Origin: an uncultured Mesorhizobium sp.
GTDB taxonomy: Bacteria > Pseudomonadota > Alphaproteobacteria > Rhizobiales > Rhizobiaceae
Assembly (NCBI GenBank): GCA_937958475.1
Contig: CALFXR010000020.1
Location: 1-29,720, forward strand
DNA: 29,720 bases
Reading direction: 5' to 3'
The translations under genes and the position numbers were made by a program. Shown here one piece after another: positions 18,069 to 26,759 of the stretch. The notes beneath the pieces are model-generated. The model was not told where the DNA came from. It saw only the letters and a program-made list of their open reading frames with translations, and searched no databases. The first letter of the stretch is position 1. The number at the start of each line of letters is the position of its first letter.

Positions 18069-21000
18069 ACTGGAACTTCTCCGCCTGGTCGATCCGCAAC
18101 CCGATCCCGCCGATCCTGCTCTTCATCGTGCTCTTCACGCTCGGCGTGATGAGCTTCATGTCTCTGCCGGTGACGCGCTTCCCCAACATCGACCTGCCGA
18201 TCGTCTCGGTCGTCGTGCGCGATCCGGGCGTCGCCCCGAGCGAGCTGGAGACCCAGGTGACGAAACGCGTCGAGGACGCCGTCGCCAATATCGCCGGGGT
18301 CAAGAACGTCTTTTCCAACATCACCGAGGGCAATTCGCAGACGCTGGTGGAATTCCGCCTCGAGGTCGCCACGCAGACCGCGGTGAGCGACGTCAAGGAC
18401 GCCATCGAGCGCATCCGTTCGAACCTGCCGGCGACAGCCGACGCGCCGGTGGTCAACCGGGTCGACGTCGAGGGCCAGGCGATCCTCACCTATGCCGTCT
18501 CGGCGCCGGCGATGACGCTGGAAGAGCTGTCGTGGTTCGTCGACGACACGGTCATCCGCAAGCTGCAGGGCGTCAAGGGCGTGGCGCGTGTCGACCGCTA
18601 CGGCGGGGTCACGCGCGAGGTGAAGGTCGAGCTCGATCCCGACCGGCTGGAGGCGCTCGGCGTCACCGCCGGCGCCGTCAACGCCGCGTTGAGGGCTGCC
18701 AACTCCGACCTGACCGGCGGCAGCGGCGAGTTCGCCGACCGCGACCAGACCATTCGTACGCTCGGCTCGGCGAAGTCCGTCGCCGATCTGGAAAGCCTTG
18801 AGATTCCGCTGGGCGGCGGTCGCATCGTCAAGCTCTCGGACGTCGCCACGGTCACCGACACCTGGGCGAAGCCGAAATCCTTCGCCCGGTTGAACAACCA
18901 GACCGTCGTTTCCTTCGGCATCTTCCGCGGGAAGGGCGAAAGCGATGTCGACATCAACGAGCGCGCGGTCGCCGCGATCGCCGATCTCCAGGTCGCCAAC
19001 CCGGGCGTGACGATCGCCAAGGTCGACGATTCCGTCACCTTCACCGAAGGCAACTACGATTCGGCGATGGAGACGCTGGTCGAGGGCGCCGTGCTCTCGG
19101 TGATCGTCGTCTTCCTGTTCCTGCGCGATATCCGCGCCACGCTCGTTGCGGCCACCGCGCTGCCCCTGTCGATCATCCCCGCCTTCTGGGCGCTCGACCT
19201 GCTCGGCTTCTCGCTCAACCTGATCAGCCTGCTCGGCATCACGCTCGTGGTCGGCATCCTCGTCGACGACGCCATCGTCGAGATCGAGAACATCGTCCGC
19301 CACGTTAAGATGGGCAAGTCGCCCTACCGCGCCTCCCTGGAAGCCGCCGACGAGATCGGCCTGGCCGTCATCGCCATCTCGGCGACGATCATGGCCGTGT
19401 TCGCGCCGGTGTCCTTCATGGGCGGCATCGCCGGCCAGTACTTCAAGCAGTTCGGCCTGACCGTCGCCATCGCCGTGTTCTTCTCGCTGCTGGTCGCCCG
19501 CCTGCTGACGCCGATGCTGGCGGCCTATTTCCTGCGCGGCCACGGCCATGTCGAGCCCAGCCCCGGCTGGATCATGCGCCTCTACGAGCGGACCCTGCGC
19601 GTGACGCTGCGCTTCCGCTGGATCACGCTCCTCGGCGGCATCGCCTTCTTCGCCGCCTCCATCTACGCGATCGGCTTCCTGCCGTCGGGCTTCATCCCGC
19701 GCGAGGACGCCAGCCGCATCGTCTTCTCGCTCGAGCTTCCGCCGGGCAGCCGCCTGGAGGACACGCGCCAGATCACCGACCAGGTGACGGACCTCTTCCG
19801 CGAACTGCCGGAAGTGGAGAACGTCTACGTCATCGGCGGCTCCAACCCGACCGGGACGCTCGAACCGCGCCGCGCCACCGTCGTCGCCGACCTGATGCAC
19901 AAGTCGGAGCGCGAGATCGGTCAGGGCGAGATCGAGGAGATCCTGCTGCGCAAGCTCGAGGCCGTGCCCGACCTGCGCGCCTATTTCGTCAACCCGCGCG
20001 GACAGCGCTCGCTCGAGCTCGGCGTCATGGGCTCCGACGGCATCACGCCCGACGAGCAGGCGCGCAGGATCCAGAGCGCCATGGCGGCGAGCGGCATGTT
20101 CCGCGGCGTCGCCTCGAACGCCGCGCTCGACCGCCCCGAGGTCACCGTCGTTCCCGACCTCGACCGCCTCGCCGAACTCGGCATCTCGACGACGACGCTT
20201 GCCGAGACGATGCGCGTCGCCACGATCGGCGACATCGACGCAAGGCTCGCCAAGTTCACCGTCGGCGACCGCCAGATCCCGATCCGCGTGCAACTCACCG
20301 AGGCCGCCCGCGACGACATGGCGGTGATCGCGGCGCTACCGGTGCCCACCGCATCCGGCGTCTCGGTGCCGCTGTCGTCGGTCGCTGAGATTCGCTACGG
20401 GCAGGGCCCGTCCTCAATCCAGCGATACAATCGCGAGCGCCGCGTCGTCATCGGCGCCGACATGGCCGTCGGATACGAACTGGGGCAGGGACTCGACGCT
20501 GTGTGGGCGCTGCCCGAGGTGAAGAACATGCCGGCCGGCGTGCGTATCCAGGAGACCGGCGACGCCGAGATCATGGGCGACGTCTTCGCCGGCTTCGCCA
20601 TGGCGATGACGGTCGGCCTGATGCTCGTCTTCGCCGTGCTCATCCTACTTTTCGGCTCGGTGTTCCACTCCTTCACCATTCTCGGCTCGTTGCCTCTCGC
20701 CATCGGCGGCGTCGTCGCCGGCCTGTGGCTGACCGGCTCGGCGGTCTCGATGCCCGTCGTCATCGGCATCCTGATGCTGATGGGCATCGTCACGAAGAAC
20801 GCCATCATGCTCGTCGACTTCGCCATCGAGGCCGTGCATCGCGGCGTGTCGCGCACCGAGGCGATCGTCGACGCCGGACGAAAGCGGGCGCGCCCGATCG
20901 TCATGACGACCATCGCCATGTCGGCCGGCATGGTGCCGGCGTCGCTGGCGCTGGGCGACGGCGGCGAGTTCCGCGCGCCGATGGCCGTCGCGGTGATCGG

Positions 21001-21241
21001 CGGCCTGCTGGTGTCGACGATGCTGTCGCTCGTCTTCGTGCCGTCCTTCTATTCGCTGATGGACGACGCGGCGAACGGCGCGGCGCGGTTGCTCCGCTGG
21101 CTGGTGCGGCCCAACGAGAAGGACGATCCGCTCGACCAGGCGACCTACACCGCTCCCGGAGCACCCCACGCCGTCACCGGCGTGCCGGACGTCGCCCCGG
21201 CGCAGCGCGTCGACCCGCCGCTGCCGCTGGCGGCGGAGTGA
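18065..21241 (+). CDS. RND efflux pump, inner-membrane transporter (HAE1-like)
   Basis: A 1058-residue proton-driven RND exporter of the AcrB/MexB superfamily with twelve predicted membrane helices and two large periplasmic loops after helices 1 and 7. The proton-relay residues are present: D401 and D402 in the helix-4 motif GILVDDAIVEIENI, and K911 in the helix-10 motif VTKNAIMLVDFA. The N-terminus (MNWNFSAWSIRNPIPPILLF) is more like the branch of RND pumps paired with single adaptors in alphaproteobacteria than classical AcrB. It is coupled to the adaptor by an ATGA overlap. No outer-membrane channel gene is next to it, so a TolC-like protein encoded elsewhere would be needed. Drug or lipid substrates cannot be inferred. 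Confidence 0.96.
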   Translation: MNWNFSAWSIRNPIPPILLFIVLFTLGVMSFMSLPVTRFPNIDLPIVSVVVRDPGVAPSELETQVTKRVEDAVANIAGVKNVFSNITEGNSQTLVEFRLEVATQTAVSDVKDAIERIRSNLPATADAPVVNRVDVEGQAILTYAVSAPAMTLEELSWFVDDTVIRKLQGVKGVARVDRYGGVTREVKVELDPDRLEALGVTAGAVNAALRAANSDLTGGSGEFADRDQTIRTLGSAKSVADLESLEIPLGGGRIVKLSDVATVTDTWAKPKSFARLNNQTVVSFGIFRGKGESDVDINERAVAAIADLQVANPGVTIAKVDDSVTFTEGNYDSAMETLVEGAVLSVIVVFLFLRDIRATLVAATALPLSIIPAFWALDLLGFSLNLISLLGITLVVGILVDDAIVEIENIVRHVKMGKSPYRASLEAADEIGLAVIAISATIMAVFAPVSFMGGIAGQYFKQFGLTVAIAVFFSLLVARLLTPMLAAYFLRGHGHVEPSPGWIMRLYERTLRVTLRFRWITLLGGIAFFAASIYAIGFLPSGFIPREDASRIVFSLELPPGSRLEDTRQITDQVTDLFRELPEVENVYVIGGSNPTGTLEPRRATVVADLMHKSEREIGQGEIEEILLRKLEAVPDLRAYFVNPRGQRSLELGVMGSDGITPDEQARRIQSAMAASGMFRGVASNAALDRPEVTVVPDLDRLAELGISTTTLAETMRVATIGDIDARLAKFTVGDRQIPIRVQLTEAARDDMAVIAALPVPTASGVSVPLSSVAEIRYGQGPSSIQRYNRERRVVIGADMAVGYELGQGLDAVWALPEVKNMPAGVRIQETGDAEIMGDVFAGFAMAMTVGLMLVFAVLILLFGSVFHSFTILGSLPLAIGGVVAGLWLTGSAVSMPVVIGILMLMGIVTKNAIMLVDFAIEAVHRGVSRTEAIVDAGRKRARPIVMTTIAMSAGMVPASLALGDGGEFRAPMAVAVIGGLLVSTMLSLVFVPSFYSLMDDAANGAARLLRWLVRPNEKDDPLDQATYTAPGAPHAVTGVPDVAPAQRVDPPLPLAAE

Positions 21242-21382
21242 GACGGTTTTGCCCGCGGCACGTCTTGAAAAGACATGGACGCCTGTCCAATTGGCAAGGG
21301 ACGCCCGTTCCGTCACTATGCCGCCGCAGCCGGTAACTAGGAATCCGGATGCGGGGTGAACAATGACAGGGGGCAGGCGACC

Positions 21383-22588
21383 GTGACCGCATCCGATCCG
21401 CGCATCCGCGCCGGCGAGCCGCTCCTGATGGGCCGCTCGGCGCCGAACCGCGTCGGCCTGATACCGCCGCTCTCGGCGGCCCGCTGGCTGCTCGTCCTCA
21501 TCGTCGCCGCCGGCATCTACTTCTTCCACGGCTTCCTGGTGCCGGTGCTGGCCGCCCTGGTCATCGCCTTCGCCAGCTGGCCGCTCTACCGGCGCCTTCT
21601 CGCTGCCGTCGACGGCAGCCGCACGGTCGCCGCAGCTATCGCAATCCTGGCGATCGTCGGTTTCCTCGTCGTGCCGATCGTGATGGCGGGCACCTACGCC
21701 ACCAACGAGGTCCGCATCTGGGTGCAGTGGGCGATCGAGACCAATCGCGACGGCGCGCCGACCCCTGCCTGGATCGCCGCGCTGCCGGCGGTCGGCGAAT
21801 GGCTCGACGCGCAATGGTCGCGCTATGTCGGACATCCGGGCGCCATCGGCGAACTGATACAGATCGTCAGCGGCGCCAACATCGGCAACATCTACCGGGC
21901 GCTGCTGGCGGCCGGCGGTGGTGCCTTCAGCCTGCTCCTGACCCTGCTCTTCATGCTGATCGCGCTGTTCTTCACCTATCGCGACGGCGAATCCTTCGTC
22001 GCCCAGATCGACCGGCTGGGCGAGCGCATCTTCCCGATGCGCTGGGAGCGCCTGTCGCGCGTCGTGCCGGCGACCATCTCGTCCACCGTGACCGGCATGA
22101 CGCTGATCGCCATCGGCGAGGGCGTCGTGCTGGGCGTCGCCTACTGGCTCGCCGGCGTGCCGTCGCCCGTGACGCTCGGCGCTCTGACCGGCCTGATGGC
22201 GCTGATCCCGGGCGGCGCGCCGCTCTCGTTCACACTGGTGTCGATCTACCTCGTCGCCAGCGGCTCGTGGGTGGCGGGGCTGGCGCTGTTCGCCTGGGGG
22301 TCCATCGAACTGTTCATCGTCGACAAGACGCTCAGGCCGAAGCTCGTGGGCGGGCCGATCAAACTGCCCTTCCTCCCGACCTTCTTCGGGCTGATCGGCG
22401 GCGTCAAGACGATGGGCCTGCTCGGCCTGTTCATCGGTCCGGTGCTGATGGCGTTGCTCGTCGCCATCTGGCGCGAATGGGTGCGCGAAGTCGTCGCCGG
22501 GGACGACGCCGCGCAGGTTCTTGCCGACGCCACCGCGTCGGCGGAAGCGCACGCCGACGCGAGTAGGCTGCCCTCCGTCCGCGGCTGA
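21383..22588 (+). CDS. AI-2E/PerM family membrane protein
   Basis: A 401-residue integral membrane protein of the AI-2E transporter (PerM/YdiK) family with about eight hydrophobic segments. It includes the family's C-terminal region LTGLMALIPGGAPLSF followed by FIVDKTLRPKLVGGPIKLP and FFGLIGGVKTMGLLGLFIGP. Family members export small solutes or ions; the autoinducer-2 name reflects one member and should not be taken as the function here. The GTG at 21383 is preferred because AGGGGG sits at 21368-21373, 9 bases upstream; an earlier in-frame GTG at 21356 would add nine residues. It follows the RND pump by 141 bases and converges with cytochrome b561 18 bases away. Confidence 0.88.
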   Translation: MTASDPRIRAGEPLLMGRSAPNRVGLIPPLSAARWLLVLIVAAGIYFFHGFLVPVLAALVIAFASWPLYRRLLAAVDGSRTVAAAIAILAIVGFLVVPIVMAGTYATNEVRIWVQWAIETNRDGAPTPAWIAALPAVGEWLDAQWSRYVGHPGAIGELIQIVSGANIGNIYRALLAAGGGAFSLLLTLLFMLIALFFTYRDGESFVAQIDRLGERIFPMRWERLSRVVPATISSTVTGMTLIAIGEGVVLGVAYWLAGVPSPVTLGALTGLMALIPGGAPLSFTLVSIYLVASGSWVAGLALFAWGSIELFIVDKTLRPKLVGGPIKLPFLPTFFGLIGGVKTMGLLGLFIGPVLMALLVAIWREWVREVVAGDDAAQVLADATASAEAHADASRLPSVRG

Positions 22589-22606
22589 GCCGCCGCTTCG
22601 CGATCT

Positions 22607-23125
22607 TCAGGCGGCGCCGCGCCGCTCGGGGCGCAGCATGCGCATCAGAACGTCCGACTTGACGACGAAGTGCTGGTAGAGCGCGCCGATCGTGTGCAGG
22701 GCGACGAACAGGATGATCACCGGCTTGCCGATCTCGTGGATCTCGCCGAAGGCCTCCACGCCCATGAACCAGGCGATGCCGCCGCTGATCGGCATGCCGA
22801 GGATGACCCCGTAGAGCACGATGTGGGTGGCGATGCCGATCCATTTCTGCACGGCGCTTTCGCCGGCGGGCGCCGCCGGTGCACCCTTGGTGATACGCAC
22901 CGCGAGGCGGATCACGGCGAGGACGAAGATGGCGATGCCGACATAGACGTGGAGGTTGGCAGCGGCCAATTCGTCCGCCGTCGCCTCGGTGCTGCGCATG
23001 AAGGCGCGGAAGGCGGGGACGATGTCCTCGCCGAAGATGACCTGAAACACGACCAGTGCAGCGATGATCCAGTGCAGTGCGATCTGGAGGATGGAGTAGC
23101 CCCGGGGGCTATGGGAGGTGCTCAT
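22607..23125 (-). CDS. cytochrome b561 family protein
   Basis: A 172-residue four-helix membrane b-type cytochrome of the bacterial b561 (CybB-like) family. It probably passes electrons between quinol and a periplasmic acceptor. Candidate haem ligands are H18 in helix 1 (ALHWIIAALV), H59 in NLHVYVG at helix 2, H101 in helix 3, and H144 and H152 in LHTIGALYQHF at helix 4. This pattern fits two b haems. The ATG at 23125 gives the standard N-terminus (YSILQIALHW). It has its own upstream gap of 185 bases after the EamA gene, in which I see no convincing promoter. It is distinct from the second b561-like gene at 25785. Confidence 0.92.
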   Translation of the reverse strand: MSTSHSPRGYSILQIALHWIIAALVVFQVIFGEDIVPAFRAFMRSTEATADELAAANLHVYVGIAIFVLAVIRLAVRITKGAPAAPAGESAVQKWIGIATHIVLYGVILGMPISGGIAWFMGVEAFGEIHEIGKPVIILFVALHTIGALYQHFVVKSDVLMRMLRPERRGAA

Positions 23126-23310
23126 GGATGAAATGCCTTGGCGTCTGACATGCGAGGAGGTTCACACCGATGCTGCCGCCGCGCCTTGATCGAGGACAAG
23201 TTAAAAGACGTTCATGATTTGCTTTTCAGGGCTGCCGGAATGTCGCACCCGCGGCGCCGAGGCAGCCGCGAAGCTTGCCGGGATCGAGCTGTCCCGCCGC
23301 GGAAATGCCG

Positions 23311-24213
23311 TCAGGCCGCCTGCCGGACGGCGCCGGGCGGGCGGCGGCGGCGAATTTCGAGGAGCTGCCACGAGGAATGGGCGACGAGCGCGGTGATCAG
23401 GATCGCGCCGCCGATCAGGCTGTTGGTGCTCGGCACCTCGGAGAAGATCATCCACACCCAGACCGGCGCCAGGACGGTTTCGAGCAGGTAGAACATCGCC
23501 ACCTCGGCGCCGGAAATGTATCTTGGCCCGGTGGCGAGGCAGAAGAACGAGATCGGCATCACCACGGCGCCGTTGAAGATGATCCACCAGGGCGCGTCGA
23601 CGCGGTAGCCGGCGCTGCCGCCGACGACTGCCAGCGCCACCAGGAAGGGCATGATCACGCCGATCAGAGCCGTGAAGCCCATGTCCTTGCCGCTCGCCCG
23701 GCTGATCGTGATCGCGGAGGCGATGAGGAAGGACGAGCAGAGCGCCATGAAGTCGCCGAACAGATTGCCGGTTCCGACCGAGTCGCCGACGATGACCAGT
23801 ACCCCGACGATCATCGCCGCCATGGCGAGAAGCGTCGCCGTGCGCGGCCGCTCCTTCAGGAACACCCACGACAGCAGGGCGGCGAACATGGTGGTGAAGG
23901 CGAGGATGAAGACGAGGTTGGCGGTCGAGGTGCTGAACACGGCGGTGATGAAGGTGATCGAGCCTAGCCCATAGAGGGCGGCCACGACGAGGCCGGCGCG
24001 CCCCGGGATGAGCTGCGGCGCCTGCGGCGTGATCAGGCGCCAGACCGTCCAGATGACAAGGGCGGCGACGAAGGTCGTCCCCGTCCGGAGCATCAGGATC
24101 GACCAGGCTTCGCCCTCGGCGAGGCGGATCAGCGGGATGTCGACGGTCAGCGCCAGGCCGCCGATGGCGGTCAGCAGCAAACCCTTCCTGTAGTCGGTCT
24201 GGATCGCGGACAT
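23311..24213 (-). CDS. EamA family (DMT) transporter
   Basis: A 300-residue membrane protein of the drug/metabolite transporter superfamily with ten hydrophobic segments forming two EamA repeats (about 12-140 and 155-285). Features include the first-repeat segment FTTMFAALLSWVFLKERP, and FSEVPSTNSLIGGAILI with the helix after it in the second repeat. Such proteins export amino acids, metabolites or drugs; the substrate cannot be called. The ATG at 24213 has GGAG about 9 bases upstream. It follows bpt by 56 bases on the same strand, so the two may share a transcript. Confidence 0.9.
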   Translation of the reverse strand: MSAIQTDYRKGLLLTAIGGLALTVDIPLIRLAEGEAWSILMLRTGTTFVAALVIWTVWRLITPQAPQLIPGRAGLVVAALYGLGSITFITAVFSTSTANLVFILAFTTMFAALLSWVFLKERPRTATLLAMAAMIVGVLVIVGDSVGTGNLFGDFMALCSSFLIASAITISRASGKDMGFTALIGVIMPFLVALAVVGGSAGYRVDAPWWIIFNGAVVMPISFFCLATGPRYISGAEVAMFYLLETVLAPVWVWMIFSEVPSTNSLIGGAILITALVAHSSWQLLEIRRRRPPGAVRQAA

Positions 24214-24269
24214 GGATCAGGCTCCGTCGAAAGGCAACGGCAGCGTCCGATGACGGCGGGCCGGGTGGG

Positions 24270-25025
24270 TCAGTCCTGCGCTTCGTAGCGTTCCCAGCCC
24301 TTCGGGCCGAGATGCTCCTGCGGCAGGAAACGGACCTTATAGTTCATCTTGCGCGAGCCGTTGACCCAGTATCCGAGATAGACATGGGGCAAGCCTGCCG
24401 CCCGCGCACGGGCAATGTGGTCGAGGATCATGAAGGTGCCGAGCGAGCGGTCTTCCATGTCCGGATTGTAGTAGGAATAGACCATCGACAACCCGTCGCC
24501 CATCCTGTCGGTGAGGGCGACGGCAATCAGTTCGCCTTCGCCCTTTCCGGTGATGAACGTGTCCGGTCCGCGGCGGCGGTACTCGACCACCTTTGTGTCG
24601 ACATGCGTGTCCTCGACCATCATCGCATAGTCGAGGACGGTCATGTCCGACATGCCGCCGCGGCGATGACGGGCGTCGAGATAGGAGCGGAACAGCGAAT
24701 ACTGCTCCGTCGACGGCTCGGCGTCGTGGACGAAGCCGACGAGATCCTCGTTGCGCTGGCTGACGCGGCGCATGTTGCGCGTCGGCGCGAACTCCCCGGC
24801 AAGGATGCGCACCGAAACACAGGCGCGGCAGGTCTCGCAGGCCGGACGGTAGGCGATGTTCTGCGAACGGCGGAAGCCGCCCTGGGTCAGCAGGTCGTTG
24901 AGTTCCCTGGCCTTCTCGCCGACCAGGTGGGTGAACACCTTGCGCTCGAACTGTCCCTCGAGATAGGGGCAGGGCGACGGCGCCGTCAGGAAGAACTGCG
25001 GTGTCTGTGTCTGGTGCTGCGTCAT
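24270..25025 (-). CDS. bpt: aspartate/glutamate leucyltransferase (arginyltransferase family)
   Basis: A 251-residue bacterial member of the ATE/Bpt family, which transfers leucine from Leu-tRNA to N-terminal Asp or Glu of proteins and marks them for ClpS/ClpAP degradation (N-degron pathway). The N-terminal domain carries the family's conserved cysteines, C19 in SPCPYLEGQFERKVF and C63-E-T-C66-R-A-C69 after IAYRPA. The C-terminal GNAT-like domain contains VYSYYNPDMEDRSLGTFMILDHI and VYLGYWVNGSRKMNYKVRFLP. Length is typical. The ATG at 25025 lies 136 bases downstream of the RDD gene, beyond a likely terminator, so bpt probably has its own promoter. Confidence 0.95.
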   Translation of the reverse strand: MTQHQTQTPQFFLTAPSPCPYLEGQFERKVFTHLVGEKARELNDLLTQGGFRRSQNIAYRPACETCRACVSVRILAGEFAPTRNMRRVSQRNEDLVGFVHDAEPSTEQYSLFRSYLDARHRRGGMSDMTVLDYAMMVEDTHVDTKVVEYRRRGPDTFITGKGEGELIAVALTDRMGDGLSMVYSYYNPDMEDRSLGTFMILDHIARARAAGLPHVYLGYWVNGSRKMNYKVRFLPQEHLGPKGWERYEAQD

Positions 25026-25107
25026 CGTGTCCGCGCGATGCCCATGGGTTGCTCTACCTTGGCCGCCGCCGGGAAAATTTCAACAGGAGATTGATCAAAG
25101 ATCGAAG

Positions 25108-25131
25108 AGCGGCCGCCGTTCCGCGGCCGCT
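25108..25131 (-). terminator. rho-independent terminator after the RDD gene
   Basis: AGCGGCCGC (25108-25116) and GCGGCCGCT (25123-25131) form a perfect 9-bp GC-rich stem with a 6-base loop. On the minus strand it is followed by a T-rich tract (CTTCGATCTTTGATC). It lies 30 bases after the RDD stop and about 80 before the bpt start, so it should separate the two leftward genes. Confidence 0.6.
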
Positions 25132-25161
25132 GTGCGCTCGGGCGTCAGGCGTGCGCCGTCG

Positions 25162-25635
25162 TCAATACCGGTCGGAGCGGGTGACGACCGTGCCGAGCAG
25201 GAGGTCGTGGAGCGTACGCTTGCGCTCGGAGAACAGCGAAACCAGCAGGATCAACGGCGTCAGCACGACGTTGCCGGCCCAGAACAGGAACGAATGGACC
25301 ACCGCGGTGAGCCCGTCGATGTGGCCGCCGTCGAGACGGTCGAGGCGGACGCCCATCATGCCCATGCCGACGGTCGCCTGCTCGGGTCCGCCGAGCGTGT
25401 TCCAGATGTAGATCGCCGCGACGAGGGGCGCCAGCACGCCGAACAGCGACCAGCCGAGGCCGAGCGTCAGAAGGCCAAGGAAAAACACCAGGATGCCGAA
25501 CGGAATGAGCAACAGCCCGACGATGGCATAGTCGAGGATGCACGCCATCACCCGGCGCGTCCGCACGCCGTCATAGGCGCGGATGTCGTCCAGCCGCGAG
25601 GTGATGATCTCTCCGTCGATGACGCGCGTCGCCAT
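25162..25635 (-). CDS. RDD family membrane protein
   Basis: A 157-residue inner-membrane protein with the RDD domain. Three hydrophobic segments are visible: about 32-58, 62-78 and 112-135. Family landmarks are VRTRRVMACILDYAIVG at the first helix, TLGGPEQATVGMGMMGVRL in the loop, and SERKRTLHDLLLGTVVTR at the C-terminus. The ATG at 25635 has AAAGGA just upstream; the open frame continues further but without family resemblance. Function is unknown for the family; transport roles have been proposed. It sits between bpt and the PepSY/cytochrome module and is followed by a good terminator. Confidence 0.9.
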   Translation of the reverse strand: MATRVIDGEIITSRLDDIRAYDGVRTRRVMACILDYAIVGLLLIPFGILVFFLGLLTLGLGWSLFGVLAPLVAAIYIWNTLGGPEQATVGMGMMGVRLDRLDGGHIDGLTAVVHSFLFWAGNVVLTPLILLVSLFSERKRTLHDLLLGTVVTRSDRY

Positions 25636-25784
25636 GGTTTCCTTTCCGTCGGCGCCTCTTTGCGCCGCCAACGATGGAAATGGTGAGTTGCGGCGAAAAT
25701 TCAAGCGCTTCCGGGTGGGAATGGGCCGGGGCAGGTGCGGCGCCCGGCGCTTCGGGGTCGAGCACCGGACGCCGCGGCGGCGGT

Positions 25785-26366
25785 TCAGGCGACGTCGCCC
25801 GGAGCCGCTGCGCGCTTCCGCCCGGTCAGCATCGACCGGACGAGATTCTCCCTGTGCTCGATGCTCGCCAGGACCACGCCGCCGACATGCAGCGCGATCA
25901 GGCCGAGCGTGGCGTAGACGAGCGCCTCGTGGGTCTCCTCGACCCATTCGACGCCCCACCAGGCGTCGGTCGTCATCATGAAACCGGTCGCCGCGATGCC
26001 GGCGACGGCTGCGAGGAGCGCGATCACCATCGCGCCGCCGGCCGGATTGTGGCCGAGATGGCGCCGGGCGCGGAAGGTCGCGGCGTCGCGCAGGTAGGCG
26101 GCGACGCTGCCCGGCCCGCGGACGAAATCGGCGAAGCGGGCGTGACGCGGGCCGACGAGGCCCCAGAGGATGCGGAGGGCGACCAGGCCTGCTGCGACGT
26201 AGCCCGCCGTCTCGTGCGCGGCGTCCCATTCGTCGCCGGTGACGAAGGCAAGGGCGAAGACGCCGACGAGCGACCAGTGGAAGATCCTGACCAGCGGGTC
26301 CCAGACCCGGACGGTCGCCGGGGACATCGCGTCCCCGGCAACCGTCGCGGCCGACTGAACCGACAT
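25785..26366 (-). CDS. cytochrome b561-type membrane protein (COG3658-like)
   Basis: A 193-residue four-helix b-type cytochrome with membrane segments at about 29-46, 54-72, 110-131 and 147-168. Candidate haem ligands are H30 (RIFHWSLV), H51, H146 and H160 (LIALHVGG), with H171 nearby. The starting segment VRVWDPLVRIFHW is typical of the hydrogenase/cytochrome b561 family that often accompanies periplasmic redox proteins. The ATG at 26366 overlaps the stop of the upstream PepSY gene by one base (TGATG), so the two are cotranslated; the longer frame to 26567 is only readthrough of the PepSY region. A membrane electron-transfer role with the PepSY protein as partner is inference. Confidence 0.9.
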   Translation of the reverse strand: MSVQSAATVAGDAMSPATVRVWDPLVRIFHWSLVGVFALAFVTGDEWDAAHETAGYVAAGLVALRILWGLVGPRHARFADFVRGPGSVAAYLRDAATFRARRHLGHNPAGGAMVIALLAAVAGIAATGFMMTTDAWWGVEWVEETHEALVYATLGLIALHVGGVVLASIEHRENLVRSMLTGRKRAAAPGDVA

Positions 26367-26635
26367 CAGTCGTCGATCTTGGTCTTGACGACTTCGGCGG
26401 TGACCGGGTTGAGGTAGGCCTCGACCCTGTTGCCGTCCTTGTCGAGCGCGTAGATCTCGTAGCAGCCGTCCTCGGTCTTCACCTGGCGCACCTTGTAGCC
26501 CATGGCTTCGGCCTTCGCCTGGACGTCGGCGATGCTCATCCACTGGCTCTGCGGGGCGTTGCCGCACGATTTCGAGCTGGCCGCGGCGGGGAGTGCGAGG
26601 GCGGCGAGGGCGGTGGCGGCGATGATGGTACGCAT
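26366..26635 (-). CDS. small periplasmic PepSY-type protein, coupled to cytochrome b561
   Basis: An 89-residue secreted protein: signal peptide MRTIIAATALAALALPAAA, then a single PepSY-like domain (SIADVQAKAEAMGYKV, YEIYALDKDGNRVEAYLNPVTAEVV). Two cysteines, C24 and C58, could form a disulfide in the periplasm. The ATG at 26635 has AGGA 8 bases upstream; the longer frame upstream is antisense to the other PepSY gene. Its stop overlaps the start of the cytochrome gene. PepSY domains are known as inhibitors or modulators of peptidases and sensor proteins and also occur beside membrane cytochromes. It diverges from a second PepSY gene and a two-component system, which is its likely regulator. 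Confidence 0.88.
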   Translation of the reverse strand: MRTIIAATALAALALPAAASSKSCGNAPQSQWMSIADVQAKAEAMGYKVRQVKTEDGCYEIYALDKDGNRVEAYLNPVTAEVVKTKIDD

Positions 26636-26701
26636 GGTTCGGTTCCTTTTGGCTCTCTGCGGGCAGCGCCCGTTGACGTCGCCGTTCTCGCAGGACGCCG
26701 A

Positions 26702-26738
26702 TGACCGTCCCCTGACGGCCGCTGTCAGCGGTTTGTCA
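26702..26738. promoter_or_regulatory. tandem response-regulator half-sites (Pho-box-like)
   Basis: Four related half-sites stand in a row: TGACC (26702), TGACG (26713), TGTCA (26723) and TGTCA (26734), with periods of 11, 10 and 11 bases. The last pair, CTGTCAGCGGTTTGTCA (26722-26738), closely resembles the Pho-box arrangement of two TGTCA repeats 11 bp apart. It lies 9 bases before a possible -10 (TACGAT, 26748-26753). OmpR-family regulators bind such direct repeats, and one is encoded 350 bases downstream. Confidence 0.55.
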
Positions 26739-26759
26739 TTTTTCGGATACGATAGAGGG

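Noticed and set aside
17975..20293. 772-residue open frame antisense to the RND adaptor and pump
   Set aside because: Compositionally biased shadow without domains; the plus-strand pump has all its family motifs.
21291..21319. TTGGCA/CACTAT as a promoter for the PerM gene
   Set aside because: The spacing is 17 bases, but the -10 matches only three of six bases; not strong enough to list.
20645..22552. 635-residue open frame antisense to the pump end and the PerM gene
   Set aside because: It covers two well-supported plus-strand membrane proteins and has no recognisable motif.
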